DNA from: Fraxinus americana
Taxonomy: Eukaryota; Streptophyta; Magnoliopsida; Lamiales; Oleaceae
DNA: 64,000 nt
Direction: 5' to 3'
Assembly: GCA_035079005.1 (NCBI GenBank)
Contig: CM068706.1
Span: 23,733,272 to 23,797,271 of the forward strand
In this document: positions 1 through 10,539 of the stretch, piece after piece
Numbering within the stretch: the first letter of the stretch is position 1
Layout of the letters: every line of letters starts with the position of its first letter
Made by a program: the position numbers and the translations under genes
The notes under the pieces: model-generated
Seen by the model: the letters and a program-made list of their open reading frames with translations, nothing else
Databases searched by the model: none
Told to the model about the DNA's origin: nothing

Positions 1-192
1 TTTGCATTGGAAAAGTAAATATTTGTTTGGTATTGTGACTTTGAAGCGGTTTGTAGATTTAGTACTATAATTTCAAACACTGAGATAAAAGGCTAAATTG
101 TTTAACCAAATACTTTTGTATGTTGGTGTGTTTGTTGTTATTTATGTTATAATTTTGTTCGAGAACAAACAAATGTTTAAGTTTGAAATATT
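1..192 (+). mobile_element. 3' internal end of an upstream Athila-type gypsy element
   Basis: This segment is closely repeated at 7258-7445, directly after an Athila-type internal region. Both copies end in an A/G-rich tract reading GACAAACAAATGTTTAAGTTT or a close variant, which in Athila elements precedes the 3' LTR. Here the LTR does follow directly at 193. The segment is therefore the end of another Athila copy lying to the left of the window. The alternative is a duplicated piece of the same element. Confidence 0.6.
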
Positions 193-1352
193 TGATAAAT
201 ATATTTTATACACTTATTCGGGGCCTAAAATAGAGATATTTGATAGTTCTTTTGAACAAAATATATTTTAAATTGTTGTATTTTATGTTTAATAAGTGAA
301 ACTCTGTAAATGAAAAATGAATTGAAAGAAAGAAGCAAGAGGTGATGCAAAATGGCAAAATCTAAAGTACGAGGACTAAATTGGCTTTGGTTGCGTAATT
401 AAGTAGACTCAAGGATTGAATTGAAAACTTAGAGAAAATAATTTATTAATGGACCACAAATTAGGGACTGAAATTATACATAGATTGTGGTTGCAAAGGG
501 AAGATATATATTGATACAGACAACATACAGAAAAAAAGACGGAGACACACATATACACACAGAAGACGAGACGACAACTTCAATTTGAAGAATCAATCAT
601 GTTTTGTCAATTTTTTTGTGATATCGTTCCATTTTTGCGTGTTTAATTTCGACATTATGCTAGATTAGATTTTTACATTACTAAGATATAGATGAACTCT
701 TATTTTGAAATTTTTAATATTAACTAATTATTTTGACGACTAGTATGTTTATTTTCTTAGATATTTATTATTTTTTTACCGACTTTTCAATTAATTAGAT
801 ACTAATTGAAATGATTTATTAGAATCTATTATTATTGAGATAGATAATAGGTTTTTAGTTAAAAATGATAAAAATTGTAAAGTCCGATAGGGATAGAAAT
901 ATACATCTATACTTTACATGATTTTTATAGGCGTTCTAGATCGTTTAATGCATTTATCATGTTCCCATATTTCATCGAGAGATTCTAGGTCACATTAGGG
1001 GGATAATTTTGATACTATCGAGAGAGGTTTTCAATTATATTAGGAACATTGACCAACAAGAATAACTACAAACCGTCACTTTAATTTATGGTGTTAAAGA
1101 TTGATTAATAAGAGGGATTCGATATCTTAGCAATACTTTCATATATTTTTTAAAAAAAATCAGTTAAATTGCTTTCTAATTTAATCGATAATTTAAATAT
1201 TAGTATAAAAAATTTGAAACATATTTGCTATTCAATTAAGGCAACTATTAATTTGAACTGAATTGAATACTTAGTTTTCGTAAGTTCGACACTCTACATA
1301 CTATTATATTACTTGTTCACGAACTCGTTCACTTGTGGGAAATCAAAGGTCA
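193..1352 (+). repeat. Athila-type gypsy LTR, shared by two internal regions
   Basis: The LTR begins TGATAAATATATT and ends GGTCA, giving the usual TG...CA termini. It is followed after six bases by a primer-binding site. A second, diverged copy lies at 8152-9244; both carry the same blocks in order, including TTTTATACACTTATTC near the start, a stretch around GTCCGATA in the middle and TTCACTTGTG near the end. Internal Athila sequence is present on both sides. The LTR should hold the promoter and polyadenylation signal of the element; no TATA box was assigned with confidence. Confidence 0.7.
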
Positions 1353-1358
1353 AATTTT

Positions 1359-1376
1359 TGGCGCCGTTGACAAAAA
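1359..1376 (+). promoter_or_regulatory. primer-binding site of the Athila element
   Basis: The sequence TGGCGCCGTTGACAAAAA lies six bases after the LTR end. TGGCGCCGTTG is the hallmark start of the primer-binding site of plant Athila/Tat gypsy elements, usually assigned to a tRNA-Asp primer. The last bases depart from the usual GCCGGGG form, which suggests decay. Confidence 0.65.
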
Positions 1377-2906
1377 CTACTGTATTTAATTAGTTTTAAT
1401 TAATTTTAACTTTAATTTGATTTTTTATTGCTTATTTATTTAGTTTTATTTATTAGAAAAATATTACAGTATTTGCTATTTTTTTCCTTTTCAGGACTTT
1501 GTATGCAAAATTCGAGACACGGTGATCTTGATCAATTTGATACGAAAATTGAATGAACATTTAGATTGAGAAGAAGAAAACAAATAAAAGCACATAAAAA
1601 ATAGCAAGTAGGGCTTATGGCAGAACAAAATCAAAATCAAATTATCATCGGGGCGAATGAAGAAGCAACACATCCAATTACAACGGCAGGAAATGAGAAT
1701 TCTAGGTTGATGGTCCCACCAGAAGCAAATGCAGTATTGTGTATCCGACATTTAGTCATGTAAATTTTCAGTTGAGGACGGATGTGATCAATATGTTCTA
1801 GAATGCACTATAATTCTTTGGGAGGGCTATTGAAAATCTCAATACTCATATCTCTAGATTTCTGGACATGTGTGCGATAATAGAATATCCATTGGTTTCA
1901 AATGAAGCAATCTGGTTGAGGCTTTTTCCTTACACTTTGAGAGATTCAGCTAGGGAATGACTGGCAGGGCCGGTCCTATGATTTTCGAGGCCCGAGGCGA
2001 ATTCCCAAAATTGGGCCCCTCAAAATCAACGTAAATGCAAAATCCAACAGTGTGTTATGCAACGTATTGCTAACTTAACACTAAATAGTAGAACAACAAA
2101 CAAATATAAAGAAAAAAATATTTATATTTCGTTTCCTTTTTTTCTTCATAACTCCGTACTCATATTTAGGAGGCATTGTGTATGAGTGTCTATATCTAAT
2201 ACACAATGATTAGCCTAAAAGACAATTACAATATCTCAATCATCTAACAATTAAAGTATTCAATACAGTGACTACGTGTGCCTGTACAATTGATCTTACA
2301 AGCAATCTTTGAACATCCATATAAGCTGACCAGACAACAATTTTATAAGCCGACAAGGCTTCAAACATTTTCAATATATTCAATATCAAGTTAGGGCAAG
2401 CCATTGCTTACTTGAGAAGTAGAAAATCGACTAAAATTATGGAATCACTCCCTATTCCACCATCGCATGTCACAAGCCTGAAATCAAAAGTTCACATTAA
2501 CCACGACATTATCACTCTTTCATGTAATAGACATAAATACATTACAAGTTAAAATTATGAAATCAGAACATTGGAGCTGGGGGTCAAGGGTGGTGGTGAA
2601 GATGGTCACGAGTATGATGGAATTGTTATGAAAAAAAAATTTGCTAGCCAGTGTTAATTGATGAAACCCTTTTGCCATGTTAATGGAGGACTTGTATGAT
2701 TACATGCCAAATAGAAACTAATTTAAATGAAAACACATGCCATGTTCAACAGTAGGCTACAACTGATAAATAACATCATCTCAAATTGATTTCCATGGAT
2801 ACAAAAGTAATTTTTGAAACTACTAACAACAATTGAATATTATAACATTTCTTGTTTGTAATGTATTTTATTTTACAATTTGAAAAACATGGAAAAGCAA
2901 CTAGTT

Positions 2907-3254
2907 CTAATCACTCCATGTCAATCCTTCACCATTAAAATCTCTTCCAAGAATGAGCAAGTTCCATACAGCAAAAACTAAACCAAAAACTATGAGTGCC
3001 ACATCCATAGCCATTACAAGCCAACGCATAGATTCTTCCTTGAACACCAACAGATGAAACAAAGCAGGCAACACAAATCCCAAAGCAACACACATACTGC
3101 TCCCAACAAGAGACAAGAAATCAGCAAAGTTTGGAACTAGTAATGCCACTAAACTCACCACAAAAACCAGACGGCAGATTTTGGACATCTTGACAATACC
3201 GGCGGCAGCAGCAGCAGACTGAGACCGCAAACGATGAAGGCGCACGGTTGACAA
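2907..3254 (-). pseudogene. captured C-terminal fragment of an AVT3-like amino-acid transporter
   Basis: The open frame of 115 codons contains, from about residue 28, the block VALLVPNFADFLSLVGSS followed by GFVLPALFHLLVFKEE. I recognise this as the C-terminal membrane region of plant amino acid/auxin permease-family vacuolar transporters (AVT3/ANT-like), which in full have about 11 membrane segments. Only about the last two are present, and the ending after FAVW differs from the family and may be frame-shifted. The first residues (many Ala and Arg) do not belong to the family and come from a junction. It lies wholly inside the hAT element at 1965-3537, so it is a transduplicated gene piece rather than a resident gene. 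Confidence 0.7.
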
Positions 3255-3363
3255 TTTTGGCGGCAGCGCGGAGTGAAGTCTGGATTTTGGAAAGGGAAAG
3301 GGAAGGCCGGAAGTGAAGAAATTTTGAATTGTTGAGACTTGAGAGGGGAGGAGACGACGACAA
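3121..3363 (-). other. transit-peptide-like ORF fused upstream of the captured transporter fragment
   Basis: On the same strand as the transporter fragment but in another frame, 80 codons open with MSSSPPLSSLNN and continue with a Ser/Arg/Ala-rich, acid-poor stretch to about residue 46. This composition resembles a plastid or mitochondrial targeting peptide. From about residue 47 it runs into the transporter-derived DNA out of frame. It could be the first exon of a second captured gene. No specific gene was recognised, and chance is possible at this length. Confidence 0.3.
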
Positions 3364-4690
3364 GGTGAAACTAAATTCGATTAGGCTATTAAAAAAAATT
3401 GGGCCAAAATTGCGTGAGGCCCTCCCGGTGTTGGGCTAGGCCTCACTTAAAAAATGAGGGGGCCAAAAAATGAGGCCCCCTCCACATTTTGGGCCTGAGG
3501 CGGGGGCCTCATTGGCCTCGCCTCAGAACCGGCCCTGATGATTGGATACTTTTCTTCCTCACAGTATCACCAGTTGGAATAGTTTAAGCCAAAAATTCCT
3601 GAACAAATATTTTCCACATAAAAGTATTGCTAGGTTGAGGGATGAAATCAATACATTTTCTTAACTCAACTCAGAGTGCTACTATGAGGTTTGGAAAAGG
3701 TACAAGGGGTTGCTCCGTCGATATCCACAACATGGGCTGGAAAAATGGCTCCAAGTTCAATATTTCTGCATTGGGCTAAATTCAACAAGCAGAGCTAATG
3801 TTGACTCTGTATGCGATGGTTCTATTACAAAGAGGACATCAGATCAAGTCTATCAGATCATGGAGGATTTGACATTCACTAGTGCATTGTGGCCAACAGA
3901 GAGAACATGTGTACAGAAAGTAGCTAGGATACATGAGGTGGATTAATCGACAGTAATCTCAGTGCAGCGACAACTTTAGCTCAGAAAGCGGAACAGATGA
4001 GTGCAATTCAAATAGCCGACCAAGATGCAAGCATTGTGGAATGAACCATGAGAGTGTAGATTACAATTTGGGTAGTCCATTTGTCCAATCAGTGGAACAT
4101 GTTAACTACATACGAAACTTCCAAAGGCAGCAAAATAATCCCCATTCCAACACATACAATCATGGTTGGAGAAATCATCCCAACTTTTCATAGAACAATA
4201 ATCAGGGAGCTCAGACCACACCATAGCAGACTACATCGCCAAGTTTTCAGCAGACTGAAAATAAATCTTCAATAGACGATCTTGTTACTAAAATGGCGGA
4301 AATATCTACTCAATACATGCAAAGAACGGATAAGAACTTGCAAGTCCAGGGAACTGCCATCAAGAATTTGGAAAACTAGACGGGAAAGATAGCTAAGGGA
4401 CTCTCGGAAAGATAGCTAGGAGCACTGCCAATGACACTGAGACAAATCCCAAACAATAGATAATGACAGTAAAATTTGTAGAGAGTGGGGAGATTGAAGC
4501 AATCACTACACATCAACTTCTAGAAATCATAGTTGAGAGACATGAAAATTGCTTTCCACGATCAAGGAATACTTGGAGAAATCTGAGCAGAATATAGAAT
4601 CAGAGAAAGAAAAAAGTATCAAATGATCCAAAGGTTAAGATAACAACTCCTACCAGATAATATGCTCCACAAATACCCTTCCTACGGAGA

Positions 4691-5350
4691 TTGCAAAAGA
4701 GGAAGCTGGAAGAACAGTGTACAAAGTTCTTGGACATCTTCATGAAGCTTCATATCAACATCGCACTAATTGAACCTATATCTCAAATACCCAACTATGC
4801 AAAGTTTTTGAAAGAGATCATATCCAAAAAGAGAAAGTTTATAGATTTTGAGACCATCAAATTAAATGAGGAGTGTAGTGCTATCTTGCAAGCCAAATTA
4901 CCTCTTAAACTAAAAGATTCAAGGAATCTCAAAATACCTTGCTCAATAGGAAGTGATTTGAATTTTAATTGTTTATTTGATTCAGGAGCAAATATAAACC
5001 AAATACCTTTTTCTGTCTACATGAACTTAGGTTTGGAACAACTGAAGGACACATCTATCTCACTTCAATTGGCGGACACATCAATCAAATACTCGTGATG
5101 AGTGGTTGAGAATGTGCTCATTAAAGTGGGCAAATTCATATTCCTGATTGATTTCGTTTTCCTAAATATAGAGGAGCCATGTGATGCTACATTACTTATC
5201 TTGGCCAGATCTTTCCTATCAACAAATAGAGCTACCATGGACTTTGAAAGTGGGGAACTGACATTGAGAGTGGATGATAAGCAAAAGAAATTCAAGATCT
5301 ACACTACTATCGAGAACCCATTATATGAAGGGATTAGCAAAAAAGGTTAA
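4691..5350 (+). pseudogene. Athila aspartic protease region, broken by one stop
   Basis: Two consecutive in-frame segments (4691-5098 and 5102-5350), separated by a single TGA at 5096-5098, read as the Athila protease. The active-site motif DSGANINQIPFSVY is at about 4981-5022. Downstream, VENVLIKVGKFIFLIDFVFL and the family block ILARSFLSTNRATMDFESG (normally with GRPFL) are conserved. The upstream part KLHINIALIEPISQIPNYAKF matches the linker that precedes the protease in this family. The enzyme would process gag-pol. No reverse transcriptase, RNase H or integrase follows: the frame ends at 5350 and the sequence passes into 3' non-coding DNA. Confidence 0.8.
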
Positions 5351-6143
5351 GGAAGATTGCAATCATATTGCTTAAAAAGTGTAACAAGGTTCAAATGAGA
5401 CAAAGCCTAAAATTTTGGGGAGCCTTGGATGAAATGAAAATTGAGAGTTCAAGGTTTGGATGGAAAAAAGAGGATGCAAGGGTGGAAATTACAAGGAGTG
5501 TCTTGCAAGATTCCAGGATGAGCCACCATGATCAATTTATCCATACAGTCTAAGTAAAGACTATAAATTAAGCGCTTATTGGAAGACAACTCAATTTTCT
5601 AACCCTTTTATTATTTTATGTATCACATTGCATATAGATTTATGTTGATTATTAGTTTGCATTAGATTTAGGCACGTTTCAATTTAGAGGGTATCATTAT
5701 CTCATCATGTTTCCCCTTACACTCTTGAATTTATTGTTTGTTATTTCGATTGTTTGGACTAAGTAACACATGTTCTAGGTTATTTGATCTTTAATATTTG
5801 ATTTGACTGTTATGTGTAGGAACATGATGTCACGGAATACTCAAATCAACATAGACCAAGGAGAAAGTATGATGAAAACGATTGTCTAGCCGTTACACTG
5901 CCTCACATCTTTAACAGAAAAGTTCGGGGAGTACATTCTTCCTTTTCTTCCTCGTTCCCTTATATTTTTATTTATAATTTATGATATTGAGGACAATATC
6001 GATTATAAGTTTGAGGATGAAAAATACTTTAAGTTTTTACTTTTCGTATGTTTTTGAGTGTTTAACGTTCTTCATTACTACTTTTATATATAATACAAAA
6101 ATACAAAAAATAAAAAATAAAAAAATTTCAAATTTTTTTTAAA

Positions 6144-6148
<5 letters not shown>

Positions 6149-6224
<76 letters not shown>
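6149..6224. repeat. (TA)n microsatellite
   Basis: An almost pure TA dinucleotide run with one interruption (ACT) at about 6187. It lies in the 3' non-coding part of the Athila element. Confidence 0.98.
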
Positions 6225-6226
<2 letters not shown>

Positions 6227-7229
6227 TTGTTTGAGGTTGTGTGCTTGTGTAAGTTAGAAAGTCGGACCGGCAATTATGATTAAATTTGAGATTTTGTGTT
6301 GATTTATGAACTATGTATATGATGCATGCTAGACTAATTAAGGCTTAACTTTGCAAAACTTGATATTATACTTGCACTAGAATTAAGTTGGGCAGTATGA
6401 TGCTATGAGTTAATTTATATAATTGATATATTGATATAGTTGGACATAGATGTTTTACTCAAACTATATTAAATTACTTATCTTTAGACCAAATTTAGCA
6501 CAGTTTGTAGGTGATTTTACTATTGCAGGAAGATACAGATGTGGATAGGGATTCAATGTGTGAAAACTTTTGTGTTGATTGTTTTAAATTAATAGGATAA
6601 AATTGAGCGAAAATCTTAAGTTGGAGGTTGGTTTGCTTGAATAGGTGTTTGATATGGGGCATTGCACTGACCAAAGCATAATTTTTTTTAAATGTGAAAC
6701 TTCTTTTTGAAATCTTTTTGATTTGGGTTATTAAGTCTGTAAGGGTGTTTAAAATTCGGTGCCCCTAAAGTCATCTGATTTGGTAGTTATCAGCCTAAAG
6801 TCGTTAGATGAGTCATTTAAAAAGTTTAAGAGGGATAATGCAAAAAGAAAAATAGTTTTGAAAATAAAAAAAAGTAAATGCATAAAAAAAAAAAAAGAAC
6901 ACTTTTAGCCTTGGTTAAACTTCAAACACTTATTTGAGAGAATTTGACTTTCGACGAGGGATTGTTAGCCTAGTTTAGTACTAGAGATCGAAGCAGTCAA
7001 AGAATTGAAAAATCCTTATTTATTGATGTGTTGACTTACAATTAAAAAAATTCACATGAACTAGAGTGGGTGAGGATAGTAATAAAAAATTCAACTTTAG
7101 ATTACACACGGAAAATTGTGAAAAAAGAATAAGTTTAGAGGTGTGTGAATCATACGTGATGTGAAAGGATATACTTGACCATAGAGGGTCGGAAATTGAA
7201 GCAACTTGTAAATCTATAGTTATTTACTT

Positions 7230-7256
7230 AGTTCTTCACACACACACACACACACG
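7230..7256. repeat. short (CA)n microsatellite
   Basis: A run of about ten CA units just before the segment shared with the window start. Confidence 0.9.
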
Positions 7257-7445
7257 TAGATTTTGTATTGGAAGAGTAGATATTGGTTTTGTATTGTGAC
7301 TTTGAAGCGGTTTTTAGATTTAGTACCATAATTTCAATTACTGAGATAAAGAGTTAGATTGTCTAATCAAATACTTTTGTATGCTTGTATGTTTGTTGTT
7401 ATTTAGGTTATACATTTGTTTGAGGACAAACAAATGTTTAAGTTT

Positions 7446-7861
7446 AGGGATCCAATTGAAATTTTACTAAAAGTTCAGTTACCAAGATGATATTTACCCC
7501 TTGCAAACTAAACTTTGTTAGAATACTATTACAAGAACACTAGAAATTGAACAATAAAAGCACACTAAGAACCCTTAGAATGTCATACAAAATTCGAGTG
7601 CAAAAGAAGGATTAAATTGTTTTCATTTTGTTTGGAAATGAGAAAATCGAATCTCTAGTTGGATCTATGGATGTTAATTAAATTTAACTCTTTACGAGTC
7701 AAGACATCATGTTCACTGCCTAGTAAATTTGACTGTATTCGACTAAGGAACGTTAAAAATAAAAAGTCACCTTTCATGATGCTATAACTTGTCGTCTGTA
7801 CTCCTTTTTCTTAGAGATTGCATTTTACGTGCATGTTGATAATTTCCATTCATGTGAAGAT
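7446..7861 (+). mobile_element. probable copia 3' internal end
   Basis: The Athila sequence stops abruptly at 7445. This stretch ends TTCCATTCATGTGAAGATTG immediately before an LTR-like start, TGTTGGAAAAT. The copia element at 40-45.6 kb has nearly the same purine-rich boundary (TTCCATTCATGTGAGGAATTG then TGTTGGAAAAT at 44528). I infer the 3' untranslated end of a related copia element joined to, or inserted in, the Athila element. Confidence 0.45.
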
Positions 7862-8151
7862 TGTTGGAAAATAGTAATAAAAAGTTGAATAAAAAGCTGT
7901 TTTTTTATCAAACTTTAACCAAATATTTGGAAGGGTGTCACTACTCGAATTTGGCAAGAAATGTGTTAATCATGTTCTACTTGCCGAGTAAATGAATTTA
8001 GTATATTTGGATGTTGAAAACTATTCTTGAATGAATGGGAAATTAGTAAATGAAGTCAGGTTGGAAAACATGATTTTAACTTAGAAAAAAATCAAATTGC
8101 CCATCTAAGACTGCCACTCAAGCGACGACCTAGCGCCAAGCGAGCAACAAA

Positions 8152-8320
8152 TGAGTGTATTTTATACACTTATTCGAGGTCTAAACAAAATATATTCTAA
8201 ATTGTTGTATTTTATGTTTAATAGGTAAAACTTAATGAATAAAAAAGGAATTGAAAAAAGAACTAAGAGGTGACGCTATATATACATGCATACATAGAGA
8301 AAAAAAAGGGGGCAGCTATA

Positions 8321-8393
<73 letters not shown>

Positions 8394-9244
8394 CATACAT
8401 AAATAATAAAATAAAAAAGACACACACATATACACGCAGAAGATAAACGTAAAAGATGACAACTTCAATTTGGAGAATCAATAGCGTTTCGTCAATTTTT
8501 GGTGATGTCGTTCCATTTTTGCGTGTTTAATTTCGACATTATACTATGCTATATTTTTACATTGCTTAGATATAGATATAAATTAACCCTTGTTTTGAAA
8601 TTTTAATATTAATTAATTATTTTGACGACTAATATTTTTATTTTCTTGAATGTTTATTATTGTTTTCGCCGACTTTCAATGAATTAGCTACTAATTGAGA
8701 TGATTTATTGAAATCTATTATTACTGAGAAAGATAATAGATTTTTAGCTAAAAATAATATACATTGTAAAGTCCGATATGGGATAGAGATATATATACCT
8801 TTATACTTTACATGATTTTCATATATATTCTAGATCGTTTAATACATTTATCATATTCGCATCTTTCATCGAGAGATATAAATGTCACATGAGGGGAATA
8901 TATTTGATAACTATTGAGAGGGGTTTTCAATTACATTAGGAACATTGACCAATAAGAATTACTACAAACTGTCACTTTAATTTGTTGGGTTAAAAATGGA
9001 TTAATAAGGGGATTCAATATCTTAATAATACTTTCACATATTTTAAAAAATCAGTTAAATTACTTTCTAGTTTAATCAATAATTTAGATATTAGTATAGA
9101 AAACTCAAAATCTATTTGTTATTCGATTAAGGTTGCTATTAATTGGAACTCGATTGAATACTTAGTCATCGTGGATTCAACACTCTACACACTACTATAT
9201 TATTTGTTTACGATCCCGTTCACTTGTGAAAAATCCAACGGTCA
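8152..9244 (+). repeat. second Athila-type LTR (solo LTR or displaced 3' LTR)
   Basis: It begins TGAGTGTATTTTATACAC and ends ACGGTCA, and aligns along its whole length with 193-1352, with many point differences. The four bases before it (8148-8151) and after it (9245-9248) are both CAAA, as for a short target duplication. The bases on both sides belong to the same copia-type LTR. I favour an independent solo LTR; the alternative is the 3' LTR of the element at 193-7445, separated from it by a 700-bp insertion. It includes a TA/CA microsatellite at 8327-8392. Confidence 0.65.
8327..8392. repeat. compound (TA)n(CA)n microsatellite
   Basis: A TA run changes into a CA run inside the second Athila LTR. 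The first LTR copy has only a short imperfect AT/AC stretch at the same place, so the tract expanded after the copies separated. Confidence 0.95.
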
Positions 9245-9326
9245 CAAAGTCTCTAAAATTATCGCTCGATTTTGTTGGCAAGCGATAGTAAATCTAAGCA
9301 ATTTTTTTGTGAAAAAGTTGAATTTA

Positions 9327-9512
9327 GCCCCTATTTGGTACACATTCTTTTGAAATACATTCTTTCAAAACTTATTTTCAACAACATATTTTTCAATTGA
9401 ATAATATTTTTCATCATATCAATAACTTTTTCTTACTTTTTAACTACATATTTTCCATCATATCACTATTTAAAATACATTATTTCTTCGATAATATCCA
9501 TCAAATATACCC
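9327..9512. mobile_element. Tourist-like (PIF/Harbinger-type) MITE
   Basis: A 186-bp AT-rich element. Its left end GCCCCTATTTGGTACA and the reverse complement of its right end, GGGTATATTTGATGGATA, are imperfect inverted repeats. It is bounded by the trinucleotide TTA on both sides (9324-9326 and 9513-9515). A 3-bp TWA duplication is typical of PIF/Harbinger MITEs. The left terminus is like that of the MITE at 15975-16175. Confidence 0.6.
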
Positions 9513-9900
9513 TTAGGTTGTGTTTCTCCTATTTGCAACCCTTGTACACCTATAAATAAGACTCATTGGCGTTGTTTTTATTTACTCCTATCTTATACAA
9601 TCATAACTTAACATATAATCATCATTTAGTTGTCGAAATTCTACATCAAAACTTTTGCTTTATTTTCATTAAAGAGGAGTACAACACAATTTTTTGGTTC
9701 CGTGTTCTTGTGTTTTGAAACGTTGCAAACACAAGACGTTGTTCGTTGTATTTTGAGAGTTGATTGTCTAATCCGTAAGCATCTATATCCGGCAAATTTG
9801 ATTTAAGGATAAATAGTTCAACTTTTGCTTCGATCCTTTGCATTTCATTGTGCATTTATAGTAATGAGTATTTTATGCATTTTTTTAAATCTAGAAATTG

Positions 9901-10539
9901 ACTTCCATTTACGCATTTGATGCATACTTTCTGTGCAATTACAATGTTACAACACTGTTTCTAATATATCTAATCATTAAAAAGATTAACTATTACTTAT
10001 ACATAATTCAGGTGCGAAGCAGATACTCCAACTAAAAAAAAATGTTGTCTAATATATTGCTTATTGGACATTTACTAAAGCAAAGGAAAAGATGACTACT
10101 CAAGATAAAATATGCACAACGAAAATGGCTCCTACTTTGTGAATGCCCCTGCTTTGATTCAGACGACGTTCTTTAATCTTAACAAATTATTCTTAAGAAT
10201 ATTACTTAAATTCCAATTGTAAAATGCTGCTGAAGGGAAAATAACATGTGATGAATAAATTGTAGTTCTTGAACTGCCACAATTAAAAATTTAGATTTTA
10301 CATGAGATGACATGATATTAAAGTAAAATTTTTTAGGTCAAGTCTATATATTACCGCCCATTAAGAATTAGTTGTTATACTTATCAGAGTTCTAGTGCCA
10401 TTTAAGCTTCTACATGATATATGTTTGGCTTTAAGTTGTATTGACTATTTTTTAGACAAAAGAAATATTATAAAAGAGCTGTAAAAGTCAAGTAGTCATT
10501 TGGAATGTTGTATTGATGAATTAAGAGTTTTTGGGTTTG
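9901..10539. other. AT-rich stretch without recognisable gene
   Basis: No coding region, tRNA or structured repeat was recognised. Open frames are short and random-looking. Confidence 0.5.

Larger units (their letters stand above)
1965..3537. mobile_element. non-autonomous hAT element carrying host gene sequence
   Basis: The element starts CAGGGCCGG and ends CCGGCCCTG, perfect 9-bp terminal inverted repeats. It is bounded by the 8-bp duplications ATGACTGG (1957-1964) and ATGATTGG (3538-3545), which differ at one base. An 8-bp TSD and CA...TG termini are hAT hallmarks. It sits inside the Athila gag reading frame. At 1573 bp it has no recognisable transposase, but at 2907-3363 on the minus strand it holds sequence resembling host genes. 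The single TSD difference and lack of coding capacity point to an older insertion mobilised in trans. Confidence 0.85.
1617..4420 (+). pseudogene. Athila-type gag, decayed and interrupted by a hAT element
   Basis: Translation from the ATG at 1617 begins MAEQNQNQ and is soon frameshifted. Athila gag motifs then follow in order: NTHISRFLDMC and IWLRLFPYTLRDSARE (about 1830-1958), then after the inserted element LRRYPQHGLEKWLQVQYF (about 3710-3770) and DQVYQIMEDL. A damaged zinc knuckle CKHCGMNHESVDYN follows at about 4025-4070, in which the last Cys is replaced, then the typical Athila run NTYNHGWRNHPNFS. The family protein forms the particle that packages element RNA. Several stops and frameshifts, besides the 1573-bp hAT insertion at 1965-3537, make it non-functional. 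Downstream comes the protease remnant. Confidence 0.8.
5354..7445 (+). mobile_element. 3' non-coding internal region of the Athila element, pol deleted
   Basis: After the protease a short ORF (5368-5553) leads into AAGCGCTTATTGGAAGACAA at about 5571, resembling the sequence that follows pol in Athila elements. Further on, TGAGGACAATATCGATTATA (about 5988) is another 3' UTR marker of the family. The last part, 7258-7445, repeats 1-185. No polymerase motif (YVDD-like), RNase H or integrase zinc finger is visible, so about 4 kb of pol is missing. The stretch contains an (AT)n tract and a (CA)n tract. Confidence 0.65.
7862..9900 (+). repeat. copia LTR, interrupted by an Athila LTR and a MITE
   Basis: The segment starts TGTTGGAAAAT. 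Its first part runs to 8151 and its continuation from 9245 to about 9900; between them sits an Athila-type LTR, and a MITE lies at 9327-9512. The later part has a TATA-like CCTATAAATAAGAC at about 9550. Its end (about 9640-9860) is laid out like the LTR ends at 40.3-40.7 and 45.3-45.6 kb, with a block ending in the motif TTGTTGTATTTTG or TCGTTGTATTTTGAGAG followed by ACTTTTGC and a Tyr/Phe-rich tail. The right boundary is uncertain. Confidence 0.4.

Noticed and set aside
8263..8481. Minus-strand ORF with long YIYIYI and VCVCV runs
   Set aside because: It is a translation of the TA/CA microsatellite, not a protein gene.
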